Source: Thermoplasmata archaeon
GTDB taxonomy: Archaea > Thermoplasmatota > Thermoplasmata > Lutacidiplasmatales > UBA184
Assembly: GCA_021806135.1 (NCBI GenBank)
Contig: JAJZYB010000001.1
Coordinates: 1 to 64,000, forward strand
Reading direction: 5' to 3'
Length of the DNA stretch: 64,000 nucleotides
Both the position numbers and the translations under genes were made by a program. Positions 33,723 to 41,883 of this stretch are shown piece after piece (positions within the stretch are counted from its first letter, which is position 1; each line of letters starts with the position of its first letter). The notes under the pieces are model-generated. The model ran no database searches. It saw nothing but the letters and a program-made list of their open reading frames with translations, and was not told the DNA's origin.

Positions 33723-36479
33723 CTAGGCGAGCCTAGCGCTGCAGAAAGGGCAGAGCCCGAGGTCCCCGGGGACCATCCTCCCGCAGCTCCAGCAGGGAAA
33801 GGGAGCCTGGGGGGAGGAGGTCTCGAGCGGCGTTTCTGTCCCCCCCCGAGATCCCTCTTCAGCTCCGGTCGGTACCGGAGACGAGGAGGGGATCGCTCCC
33901 GAGGGGTCCCGGACGTCCACCGACGGGGCTTCCGCCTCCGTGGGACCAGGGCTGGACACCACCCTGTGATCCGGAGAGGAATCCCCGGGGACCGTCCGGG
34001 GTGCCTCCTCCACGGGCAGGGGGGCCGGTGGGATCCCCGGCGGTCCTTCTTCCGGAGAAGGGGGTCGGTGGATCCCGGCTCCGGTAGGTTCGGCCCAGCC
34101 CCCACCCCCCGTGGGAACGGGCGGAGGGGCGGCCTCCTGCCCGGGTGGGGGACCGGGCTCCGGGGAACTCCCCCCGGGCTGCTCGATCCGTTCTGTGGGA
34201 GGAGGTGGGGTGGACCGGGACCTTCGTCGGACGCCCAGCGCCCATCCCAAGGCCGTCGCTCCGGCCATGATCAGGACGAACAGGACCACGTTGTCGGGGT
34301 AGGTCATGTATGGCGTGAGGAAGTTCAGGTAGCCTCCCAGCAGGGACACATCGATGATGCTGGAATTGGTCCCCACCTCGGAACGGGTGAAGATCTGGGC
34401 CTCCACGAGGATGCGATCGAACAGGTAGCTCAGCGGCACCCGGAAGGCCGCCGCTCCCCTCCCCGTGGCATTGGTGGTGATCGTCACCGTTCTCAGCGGA
34501 GTGCTGGAGCTCGCCGGCGAGGGGTATGACAGGAACGTGACGTTCACCGGGATGTTCGGCAAGGGACGGGATCCGTTCATGACCGTGAGGGCCACCGTGA
34601 AGGAGGAGCCGGGCTGGCCGGTCCCGGGGGTGAACGCCATGCCGATGGAGGCGAACCGGTCCGTCAGGTCACCAAAGAGGGTGAGCGCGTTGGTCGGGAC
34701 GCCCCAGCCCGTGACCGGATCCCACCCCGGGCCCGGACCGGCGGAATACACGCAGTTCTTCCCCTGGTTGATCTCCCGGAAGGGCGCAGGACTGAACCCG
34801 TTCCCCTGCGCTGTCCCAAGGGTATAGAGCCGAGGGTTCAGGAACCCGAGCCGATGGCCGGCCACGGAATCCATCTCCGCCACCATCCCCGCCCACATGG
34901 GAGAGGCGAACGAGGTTCCCTCCCCCTGTTGTGCGCTCCCGTCAAAGTAGAGCAGGTTGTCGGCCGCCGGACCGGCCACGTCCGGGACTCCCCGGCGGCC
35001 CGGGCCGAACTGCTGGATCTCCTGGTAGGCCGAGCCGGACTGTTGCCAGGTCGGCGTGGAGTACGCCGCGGAGAAACCCCCTCCGCTGTGGGACCAGGCG
35101 ACCTCCGAGGTCAGGGTCCCGAGGCCGTTCAGGGTAGGGACCGTCCCACCCACTCCTGTGACCCAGGGAGATGAGGCGGGGTACATCGTGTCCACGGTCC
35201 CCTGGCATGCGTTCGAAAGCGTCCCCCCCTCCCCTCCATCATCACCGGAGGCCGCGAAGACACTGATGCCTTCCGCGGCCGCTTGCTGGAAGAGCGTGTC
35301 CGCAGTGCTCTGGTAGGAGGTGCCGGTGCTGTCCGGCGAGCCGAAGGACTCGGTGATCACGCTCACCCCCGCGGAGTTCACCAGGTAGGAGAGCCCGTCA
35401 AGGAGCTGCGTCGTGCTGGGGGAATAGCCCGGGGCCGGCCCGTCCGGGACGTACGCCACCACCAGATGGGAGCCGGGAGCGGCCGCCCCTGCCCACTCCA
35501 TGTCCAGGGTGAGCTCGAAGGGAGCATGGCTAGGATCGTTGACCGCGCCCGCCGAGGGGGCCGGTGCCCCGTCCAGGGGAACTGCCGTGTAGGTGAACGG
35601 AGGTTCGCTACCGGGATAGAACTGCTGCTCGAAGGTGGTGATGTCCTGGGGAGAGAAGCCGTCGCCCCAGAGGAGGATCCCGATGCTCGTCCCTTGGGCG
35701 TAGCGCGGAAGGCTGCTGACGTTGTACAGGCTGTTGAGCCCGTAGAGGGAATGGACCTCGTTCGGGGTGATGAGCGAGGTCCCCCCCTGCAGGGGGCTCG
35801 AAGAACCGGAGAGGGAGGAGAACGGGAGGGAGAAGGTCTGGGTCCCGGAGTCCAGCCCGGTGACCGCTTGCACATACGGCTGTAGGGCCCGCGGAAGGGT
35901 GGGGAGGGTTGCCGGGAGCATCTCCGTGCCGTTGGGTCCGGTCCCGGTGACCAGCCGGGTCGAGAAGAACGTCTCGGCCGCCTGCGCGGTGCCCCGGACC
36001 GTCAGGAAGAGGCCGTCCGGGTAGGAGTGGACCACGGAGAAGCCGGCTCCTTCAAAGGCGGCCTCCACCCGGGAGAGGGTCCCCCGACCGGGACCGAAGC
36101 GTGCGGCAAAGGCCCCCGGAGTGAGGTAGTGCCCGAACTGGGCGGTCCCGGGAGTGGATACCTCGGTGGCGAACTGGGAGAGGGAGGCCGGGTCCTTGGA
36201 GTAGAGGCTCACCCCCAGGTACAGGGGAGAGCTACCAGGGACCGGCGTTTGGCCCTTGAGGGAACGCAGGGGGCCGGCATGGAAGCCAAGCAATGCTCCC
36301 GCCGCGACCCTGAGCGGGGGGGCCCCTCCTGCCGGCGTGGTGCCGGGGGTCGCGGGCCTCACGGCGGAGGCGAGGGTCCCCCCGGTCGACGCGAGCAACA
36401 GCACGAGAACCAGGGCGGGGGCCACCACCTTGGGTAGGGGGAAGGACTGGGGCGGATGGCGCCCGAGGTTCTCCGCCAT
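33723..36479 (-). CDS. Secreted S53 (sedolisin/kumamolisin-like) peptidase, membrane-anchored with cytosolic zinc ribbon
   Basis: 918 residues: signal-like helix (PALVLVLLLASTGGTLA, 21-37), propeptide about 80-210 (LYLGVSLYSKDPASLSQFA, FGHYLTPGAFAARFG), then the S53 catalytic domain to about 600. Visible catalytic residues are Glu 322 and Asp 326 (FELTLDMEW), Asp 413 (SGDDG) and Ser 523 (GEGTSFASP), with the calcium-site loop GWDPVTGWG near 586. A beta-type domain (600-700) precedes a membrane helix (NVVLFVLIMAGATALGWALGV). The cytosolic tail is long and Pro-rich and ends in a zinc ribbon (CWSC...CPFC). Family enzymes digest protein at acid pH. ATAAAAC about 28 bases before ATG 36479 predicts a leaderless gene. 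Next door to a peptide transporter region. Confidence 0.93.
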   Translation of the reverse strand: MAENLGRHPPQSFPLPKVVAPALVLVLLLASTGGTLASAVRPATPGTTPAGGAPPLRVAAGALLGFHAGPLRSLKGQTPVPGSSPLYLGVSLYSKDPASLSQFATEVSTPGTAQFGHYLTPGAFAARFGPGRGTLSRVEAAFEGAGFSVVHSYPDGLFLTVRGTAQAAETFFSTRLVTGTGPNGTEMLPATLPTLPRALQPYVQAVTGLDSGTQTFSLPFSSLSGSSSPLQGGTSLITPNEVHSLYGLNSLYNVSSLPRYAQGTSIGILLWGDGFSPQDITTFEQQFYPGSEPPFTYTAVPLDGAPAPSAGAVNDPSHAPFELTLDMEWAGAAAPGSHLVVAYVPDGPAPGYSPSTTQLLDGLSYLVNSAGVSVITESFGSPDSTGTSYQSTADTLFQQAAAEGISVFAASGDDGGEGGTLSNACQGTVDTMYPASSPWVTGVGGTVPTLNGLGTLTSEVAWSHSGGGFSAAYSTPTWQQSGSAYQEIQQFGPGRRGVPDVAGPAADNLLYFDGSAQQGEGTSFASPMWAGMVAEMDSVAGHRLGFLNPRLYTLGTAQGNGFSPAPFREINQGKNCVYSAGPGPGWDPVTGWGVPTNALTLFGDLTDRFASIGMAFTPGTGQPGSSFTVALTVMNGSRPLPNIPVNVTFLSYPSPASSSTPLRTVTITTNATGRGAAAFRVPLSYLFDRILVEAQIFTRSEVGTNSSIIDVSLLGGYLNFLTPYMTYPDNVVLFVLIMAGATALGWALGVRRRSRSTPPPPTERIEQPGGSSPEPGPPPGQEAAPPPVPTGGGGWAEPTGAGIHRPPSPEEGPPGIPPAPLPVEEAPRTVPGDSSPDHRVVSSPGPTEAEAPSVDVRDPSGAIPSSSPVPTGAEEGSRGGTETPLETSSPQAPFPCWSCGRMVPGDLGLCPFCSARLA

Positions 36480-36503
36480 GAGAAGAACGAGGGAAGGAAC
36501 CTC

Positions 36504-36510
36504 GTTTTAT
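36504..36510 (-). promoter_or_regulatory. TATA-like element of the S53 peptidase gene
   Basis: ATAAAAC on the minus strand, centred 28 bases before ATG 36479, with GC-rich sequence and no ribosome site between. Confidence 0.6.
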
Positions 36511-36538
36511 CCCTTTGTCTCGGACCGACGGCCGCCCC

Positions 36539-38014
36539 TCAGGTCCTGGGTTCAGGGTTCCAGAGAGGCTTGGTGTACCCCGCCGTCAGGTGGAAGGGGG
36601 TCGAGCCGCCGAACGGATCGGGCCGGGGAGCCGGAGCTTCGCCTCGCTTGGCCCCCAGGAACCGGTCCACGGCCTCCGCCGCCCGGGTCCCCGCCGCCAT
36701 GGCATAGACCACGGATTTCCCTCCCGCGGCGAAGACCCCGGGAAGCGCTGTCGAGTGGTCCTCGCCCTTCCCTTCCGCCCAGCCCCCTCGGGACCATTTC
36801 AGGTCCAGCCCCGGCTCGATCCCGGTCAGGTCCGCCTGCTGCCCCACCGCGACGATGAGGGTGTCGCAGGGGATGGTCTCCTCCGATCCCGGGACCGCAA
36901 CGAGACCCGGCAGGGCCCCAGCGCCGACCGGCCCGGGCTCCATGCGCTGGACCACGAGGCCCTCCACGTGGTCGGTCCCCATCACCCGGACCGGGGCTCG
37001 CTCGAAGAGGAAATGGATCCCCTCCTCCTCGGCCCCCTTGAGTTCCTCCGGGTCTGCCGGCATGCGCTCCCGGGTGCGCCGATAGACCAGCGTCACCTCC
37101 CCGCCGGGGGTCAGGCGGACGGCGGACCGGACGGCATCCATGGCCACGTCTCCTCCGCCCACGACCACGATCCTCCGGCCCGCTTTCACCGACCTTCCCC
37201 GGTGAACCTCTCTCAGCATGGAGAGGGCGGGTATCACGCCGGGAAGGTCCTCTCCGGGGATCCCCAGGGTTCGGTGGCGGGACGTCCCAAGCGCCAGGAC
37301 CACGGCCTGGTACCCCGCCTCCAGGAGGTCCTGCGGGTGGAGGGGCACTCCGATCTTTTCCGTCGGCCGGAAGGTCACGTCGAGGTCCCGGAACCGCCGG
37401 AGGTCCTCCTCGAAGTCCTCCCCCCGGATCCGATAGTTGGGGATGGTGCGGATCAGGCCGCCGAGAAGGTCCTCCTGCTCGAAGACCGTCACCGAGTAGC
37501 CCCGGATGCCGAGCTCCCAGGCTGCCATGAGCCCGGTGGGGCCGGCCCCGACCACGGCCACCCGCTGGTTCCGGGGAGGGGCGGGCACGTAGGTGAGGTC
37601 GCTCTTCCCCATCTCCAGGGACACCCGTTTGAGATGGCGGATGGCGATGGGGACTCCCTTCTTCTTCACCACACAGGCGTCCTCGCAGTAGTGGTAACAG
37701 ACCTTGCAGAGGGTGGTGGCGAGGGGATCCTCCCGGAGGGTGACCCGGGCCGCCTCGTCGAACTTCTCCTCGGCCACGAGCTTGATGTATTCCCGGCAGT
37801 CCTGATTGATGGGGCAGGCCTCCACGCACCAGGGCCGGCGGCACTGGATGCACCGCTTGGCCTCCAGGACGGCGTCCTCGAGCCGGTACGGATGGAGGAT
37901 CTCTCCGAAATCCCGGACCCGCTCGGCGGGAGGGGTCTCCGGGATGGGCACCCGGACCGGGTTGAGCTTGGGGGGGACCACCTTCGGAGGGGTGGGCGGG
38001 GACGCTGTCGCCAT
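36539..38014 (-). CDS. GltD-like FAD/NAD(P) oxidoreductase (copy 2)
   Basis: 491 residues from ATG 38014, a paralogue of the protein at 7152-8588. The iron-sulfur domain has Cys 55, 58, 63, 67, 73 and Cys 103, 106, 110, 114; FAD motif VVGAGPTGLMAAWELG; NAD(P) motif VVVGGGDVAMDAVRS; C-terminal GVFAAGGKSVVYAMAAGTRAAEAVDRF and the shared tail PRPDPFGGSTP. GTG 38050 would extend it by 12 residues, but a TATA-like box overlaps that start and lies 26 bases before ATG 38014. No GltB-like partner is adjacent. It probably moves electrons between NAD(P)H and ferredoxin or an unlinked synthase subunit. Confidence 0.88.
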   Translation of the reverse strand: MATASPPTPPKVVPPKLNPVRVPIPETPPAERVRDFGEILHPYRLEDAVLEAKRCIQCRRPWCVEACPINQDCREYIKLVAEEKFDEAARVTLREDPLATTLCKVCYHYCEDACVVKKKGVPIAIRHLKRVSLEMGKSDLTYVPAPPRNQRVAVVGAGPTGLMAAWELGIRGYSVTVFEQEDLLGGLIRTIPNYRIRGEDFEEDLRRFRDLDVTFRPTEKIGVPLHPQDLLEAGYQAVVLALGTSRHRTLGIPGEDLPGVIPALSMLREVHRGRSVKAGRRIVVVGGGDVAMDAVRSAVRLTPGGEVTLVYRRTRERMPADPEELKGAEEEGIHFLFERAPVRVMGTDHVEGLVVQRMEPGPVGAGALPGLVAVPGSEETIPCDTLIVAVGQQADLTGIEPGLDLKWSRGGWAEGKGEDHSTALPGVFAAGGKSVVYAMAAGTRAAEAVDRFLGAKRGEAPAPRPDPFGGSTPFHLTAGYTKPLWNPEPRT

Positions 38015-38036
38015 CGACCCGTGGAGGGCTGGGTCC

Positions 38037-38044
38037 GTATAAGG
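38037..38044 (-). promoter_or_regulatory. TATA-like element of GltD-like copy 2
   Basis: CCTTATAC on the minus strand, centred 26 bases before ATG 38014; it overlaps the alternative GTG start region and so decides the start. Confidence 0.6.
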
Positions 38045-38251
38045 CGCCACGCCAGAGGGCTTCCCCTGGGAGGACGCCTCGCAGGGGAGAGGGGAGGTTC
38101 CGCCGCCGGGAGGAGCACGAGGGCCTCCCCGCGTTTACCTCGGGGCCGGTTCCGGCCCGGACCGCGCCCCCCTCGCCATCCGGCCCGGGGGGAGGTCACG
38201 GAAAAGGGGATAGCGGAGAGCTCCTCTGGCCTAGGGAGGGGCCGATCGACC

Positions 38252-39598
38252 ATGGTGCTGGATTCGCTGGGGAAGTCCCTTCGGGCCGTGCTCGCGAAGG
38301 TGGCCCGGAGCACCAGCGTGGACGACGCCTTGCTCTCCGAGGTGGCTCGGGACATCCAGCGGGCGCTGCTCCAGGCGGACGTGAACGTGGAGTTGACGGC
38401 CCGGCTGACCCAACGGCTGAAGGCCCGGGCCACGGAGGAGAAGCCTCCGGCCGGGGCCAACATGAGGGATTTCCTCATCCGGATCATCTACGAGGAGATC
38501 CGGAACATCCTCGGAGAGAACCGTCCCTACGACGTGAAGCCCAAGCGCATCCTGTTGGTGGGGCTCTTCGGCCAGGGGAAGACCACGCACGCGGCCAAGC
38601 TCGCCCGGTTCTACCAGAAGAAGGGGGTGCGGGCCGACCTCATCGCGGCGGACGTGCACCGTCCAGCGGCCATCGACCAGTTGGAGCAGTTGGCCCGCAG
38701 GGTGAACGCCGGCTTCTACGCGGACCGGACCGAGACGCGGGCGGAGGAGATCGCCCGGGCGGGCCGCGCGCGCTTCCCGGACTCGGACGTCCTCATCCTG
38801 GACACGGCCGGGCGCAGCGGCCTCGATGAGGATCTGCTCGCCGAGATCCGGCGCTGCAAGAGCGCCTTCGAACCCAACGAAGTGCTGCTCGTCCTTGACG
38901 CGGCCATGGGGCAGGCCGCCGGCCGGTCGGCGGGGGCCTTCCACCAGGCCGTGGGCCTCACGGGCGTGATCCTGACCAAGATGGATGGGTCCGCAAAGGG
39001 CGGGGGGGCGCTGAGCGCGGTGGCCGCGAGCGGCGCCCCCATCCTCTTCCTGGGGACCGGGGAGCACGTGGAGGACCTGGAGGCCTTCGAATCCGCCCGC
39101 TTCGTCTCCCGGCTGCTCGGCATGGGGGACATCAAGACCCTGCTGGAGAACTTCGAGTCCCTGGAGGGGAAGGAGGAGGCGGAGAAGGCGGCTGAGCACC
39201 TGCTTTCCGGCCGGTTCACACTGAAGGATTTCTACGTCCAGCTCGATTCGCTGGGGAAGATGGGCCCCTTCTCGAAGCTTTTGAACCTGATCCCAGGATT
39301 CTCCTCCGCCAAGGTGGATGAAGGACAACTGAAGGAGACCCAGGCCCGGCTCCAGTCGTTCCGGGTGATCATGGACTCCATGACCCCGGAGGAGATGAAG
39401 GACCCCGCCCTGCTGAAGACCGACCGGATCCAACGCATCGCCCGGGGGAGCGGCCACCGGCCCCAGGAGGTCCGGGCGCTGCTGAAGCATTACGAGCAGA
39501 CCCGGAAGGCCGCCCATGGCCTCGCTTCCAACCGTAAGCTCCGCCGTCAGATGGAGCGCCAGATGGCGGGAGGGGAGCTCAAGCTTCCCAAGGCGTGA
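38252..39598 (+). CDS. srp54: Signal recognition particle 54 kDa protein
   Basis: The SRP GTPase that binds signal sequences and docks ribosomes at the membrane receptor. 448 residues from ATG 38252 (GGGAGG about 10 bases upstream): N domain (MVLDSLGKSLRAVLAKVARS), P-loop GLFGQGKTTHAAKLA (104-118), DVHRPAAIDQL, DTAGRSGLDEDLL, TKMDGSAKGGGALSAVA and the linker FLGTGEHVEDLEAF, then the M domain (RFTLKDFYVQLDSLGKMGPFSKLLNLIPG) with the basic end. The P-loop reads FGQG where most archaea have QGSG, but GKTT is intact. The two following genes overlap or lie close: a membrane protein and pth2. Confidence 0.96.
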   Translation: MVLDSLGKSLRAVLAKVARSTSVDDALLSEVARDIQRALLQADVNVELTARLTQRLKARATEEKPPAGANMRDFLIRIIYEEIRNILGENRPYDVKPKRILLVGLFGQGKTTHAAKLARFYQKKGVRADLIAADVHRPAAIDQLEQLARRVNAGFYADRTETRAEEIARAGRARFPDSDVLILDTAGRSGLDEDLLAEIRRCKSAFEPNEVLLVLDAAMGQAAGRSAGAFHQAVGLTGVILTKMDGSAKGGGALSAVAASGAPILFLGTGEHVEDLEAFESARFVSRLLGMGDIKTLLENFESLEGKEEAEKAAEHLLSGRFTLKDFYVQLDSLGKMGPFSKLLNLIPGFSSAKVDEGQLKETQARLQSFRVIMDSMTPEEMKDPALLKTDRIQRIARGSGHRPQEVRALLKHYEQTRKAAHGLASNRKLRRQMERQMAGGELKLPKA

Positions 39599-39611
39599 AG
39601 GGAGACCCTCC

Positions 39612-40151
39612 TTGGTCGCGGAAGCCGTGGGGACCCTCTTCGCCCTCTTCGCCTTGGTCTTGTTCTTCTTCCTCCCGGGATTCGTGTGGGTCCGGGCCCT
39701 CTGGCCCGAGAAACGGTTCCGGGGGCCCCAGGGGGTGGAGAACGTGGTGGAGAGCCTGACGGCGGGTTTCCTCCTCAGCCTGGCGTTCACGATCCTCATC
39801 GGATTCGGCCTGGGGAACGGACCCGGGACCTTCCAGGCCGGCCCCTCAGACCCCCTCCTGGAGACCGTTCTATCCATCTTGACGCTGGGGGGTTTCGCCG
39901 TAGGATGGCTGCGGGGAGGGTGGGGTTTGCGCGTTCCGGGTCCTGGGGTCGTGAGGGCCGCTCCGGAGGAGGATCTGGAAGAGGTGCTCGTCCGTTTCGA
40001 AGCGATGGAGGAGGAAGAGCGCGAACTTTCCCGGGCCCTGAGGAGGGCGGCCGACGGAACCGAAGCCCGCAGCCTCCACCGACGGCTGGCCGACTTGCAG
40101 GCGCGACGCCGGGTGGCGGAGCGGGCCCGGGAGGAGGGTTTCGAACGGTGA
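39612..40151 (+). CDS. Membrane protein with coiled-coil tail (DUF1616-like)
   Basis: 179 residues from TTG 39612, chosen because GGGAGA lies 8 bases upstream and no ATG fits; GTG 39627 is the alternative. Three hydrophobic segments: LFALFALVLFFFLPGFVWVRALWP, LTAGFLLSLAFTILIGFGLG and LLETVLSILTLGGFAVGWL. The first two recall the start of DUF1616-like archaeal membrane proteins. The last 70 residues are highly charged and helical (EEDLEEVLVRFEAMEEEERELSRALRR, LADLQARRRVAERAREEGFER), a cytosolic coiled coil. It sits between srp54 (13-base gap) and pth2 (4-base overlap), so it may be made with the protein-targeting factors. The role is unknown. Confidence 0.7.
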   Translation: MVAEAVGTLFALFALVLFFFLPGFVWVRALWPEKRFRGPQGVENVVESLTAGFLLSLAFTILIGFGLGNGPGTFQAGPSDPLLETVLSILTLGGFAVGWLRGGWGLRVPGPGVVRAAPEEDLEEVLVRFEAMEEEERELSRALRRAADGTEARSLHRRLADLQARRRVAERAREEGFER

Positions 40152-40510
40152 CCGGCTCGGAACAGAAGATGGTGCTCGTGGTGCGGGGGGAGCTCCGGTT
40201 GACCCCTGGAAAGATGGCCGTCCAGGTGGCCCACGCCGCCGTGATGTTGGTGACGCCGGACCGGTCACGTCGACGCCGGGAGTACCAGGAGTGGCTTGCC
40301 CAGGGGCAGAAGAAGGTCGCGCTCCGGGTGGAGACCCTGGCGGAGCTCAAGTCCCTCCAGCGCAGGGCGGAGGGCCTGGGGATCCCCGCGGTCCTCGTGG
40401 AGGACGCCGGACTGACGGAGGTCGCTCCGGGGACCATCACCGTCCTGGGACTGGGCCCAGCGCCCCGGGAAGCGCTCGATCGGGTGACCGGCAGCCTGGC
40501 GCTCGCCTAG
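40148..40510 (+). CDS. pth2: Peptidyl-tRNA hydrolase, archaeal/eukaryotic type
   Basis: Pth2 frees tRNA from prematurely released peptidyl-tRNA. 120 residues from GTG 40148, which overlaps the previous stop as GTGA. KMVLVVRGELRLTPGKMAVQVAHAAV carries the GKxAVQVAHA active-site motif, and QKKVALRVETLAELKSLQRRAEGLGIPAVLVEDAGLTEVAPGTITVLGLGPAP matches the rest of the family almost end to end. An internal ATG at 40169 is possible but would cut into the first strand. Confidence 0.95.
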   Translation: MTGSEQKMVLVVRGELRLTPGKMAVQVAHAAVMLVTPDRSRRRREYQEWLAQGQKKVALRVETLAELKSLQRRAEGLGIPAVLVEDAGLTEVAPGTITVLGLGPAPREALDRVTGSLALA

Positions 40511-40581
40511 GCCTGACGGGTTCAGGAAGGGGCCCCCCGGACCGCCTTCCGAGACGGACGGCGTCCGCGTACCCATCAATA

Positions 40582-40590
40582 CATAAATAC
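40582..40590 (+). promoter_or_regulatory. TATA-like element of the peptide transporter operon
   Basis: CATAAATAC, 65 bases before ATG 40651. Expected initiation near 40612 gives a leader of about 40 bases containing GGAGGG (40639-40644), so this operon is probably led by a Shine-Dalgarno site rather than leaderless. Confidence 0.6.
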
Positions 40591-40650
40591 CTCGTGCTGG
40601 TGTCGCACGTCGGTCCAAGGCCGGGTCCGGAAAACCGGGGGAGGGAACCG

Positions 40651-41853
40651 ATGAAGTTCTGGGTCTACATCGCCCGACGGTTGCTCTTGATGGTCCCCGT
40701 CCTCATCGGGGTCGTCACCATCGTCTTCCTCCTGCTCAACTCGATCCCGGTCACGGAACAGCTCTCCGCGGGCTGCGCGACCCCGAGGAGCGGGTGGATC
40801 CCGGGAACCCCTGCGTACGTCCACTGCGAGGCCCGACTCGGCTTGAACGCACCCGCTCCGGTCCGATACGGGCTCTACCTCCTGCACACGTTCACCCTCC
40901 AGTGGGGGTTCGTGAGCCCCAACAGCTTCATGGCCAAGAACGTCCCCGGGGTCTTGGCCTGCCTCACTCCCTGCGCGGTCCTGACCCTGATCCAGGCCTG
41001 GCTCCCCTACACCATCGAGCTCGCCGCCCTCTCCCTGATCCTGATCCTGGCGATGGCCATCCCCCTGGGGAACTACTCCGCTGTCTTCCGGAACCGGCCC
41101 TTGGACCAAGGGACCCGGGTCTTCTCCTTCTCCGGCTACGCGCTCCCCGGCTACCTGCTCGGGGCGATCGTCATCATCGCCTTGATGTTCGCCTTGGGTC
41201 TTTCCAGCACCCAGTCCAGCGGATGCACGAGCGGGGTGTACGGGCAGCTGGTGGGGAGTTGGAGCAACTGCTTCGGGCAATATTACCCCCACGGAGCGAT
41301 CCCAGGATTCATGAACGGGATGGGCGCCACCCATCCCACCGGGTTCCCCACCGTGGACGCGCTGATCTACGCGGCCACGCACAGCGTTCCCCCCGGCGCC
41401 CCGGCGGACTACCTGTGGAGCGTGGCGGCCAACCACGTCCTCCGGCTGCTCCTCCCGGCGGTGGTCATCGCCTACGGGTCCACGGCCTCGATCCTCCGGT
41501 TCGTCCGCAACTCCATGCTGGAAGTGATGAACCTGGACTTCATCCGGACCGCGCGCTCCAAGGGCGTGCCGGAGCGACGCGTCATCCGCTACCATGCGGG
41601 CCGCAACTCCCTGAACGTGACGGTGACGGTGCTGGGGCTCACCTTCGCGTTCTTCCTGGGGGGCTTCGCCGTGATCGAGGACCTCTTCCAGTTGAACGGC
41701 GTGGGACGGCTGTTCACCTACGCCATCCTGCAGCCGGTGGACTTCGGGACCATCTTCGCCAGTACCGTGCTCTTCACCATCATCATCGTCATCGCGAACG
41801 TCATCGTGGACGTGGTCTATGGCTACCTGGACCCGAGGGTCCGGGTGGGCTGA
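40651..41853 (+). CDS. Peptide-type ABC transporter permease, DppB-like
   Basis: 400 residues. The N-terminus FWVYIARRLLLMVPVLIGVVTIVFLLLNSIP is the DppB/OppB signature. After an extracellular loop come helices from about 105 on, and the EAA-type loop RTARSKGVPERRVIRYHAGRNSLN near 300 contacts the ATPases; the end VIVDVVYGYLDPRVRVG is also typical. An extracellular segment of about 70 residues between helices (CTSGVYGQLVGSWSNCFGQYYPHG on) is longer than usual and contains a Cys pair. GGAGGG lies 7 bases before the ATG. It leads an operon with the DppC-, DppD- and DppF-like genes; no solute-binding protein gene is adjacent. Confidence 0.92.
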   Translation: MKFWVYIARRLLLMVPVLIGVVTIVFLLLNSIPVTEQLSAGCATPRSGWIPGTPAYVHCEARLGLNAPAPVRYGLYLLHTFTLQWGFVSPNSFMAKNVPGVLACLTPCAVLTLIQAWLPYTIELAALSLILILAMAIPLGNYSAVFRNRPLDQGTRVFSFSGYALPGYLLGAIVIIALMFALGLSSTQSSGCTSGVYGQLVGSWSNCFGQYYPHGAIPGFMNGMGATHPTGFPTVDALIYAATHSVPPGAPADYLWSVAANHVLRLLLPAVVIAYGSTASILRFVRNSMLEVMNLDFIRTARSKGVPERRVIRYHAGRNSLNVTVTVLGLTFAFFLGGFAVIEDLFQLNGVGRLFTYAILQPVDFGTIFASTVLFTIIIVIANVIVDVVYGYLDPRVRVG

Positions 41854-41883
41854 GGGGGACCGGCCGACGGTTCTGGGAGGGGT

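Noticed and set aside
36515-38251. Long open frame upstream of srp54 in the same frame
   Set aside because: It is antisense to the GltD-like gene, with Arg/Gly/His-rich translation; SRP54 similarity begins only at ATG 38252.
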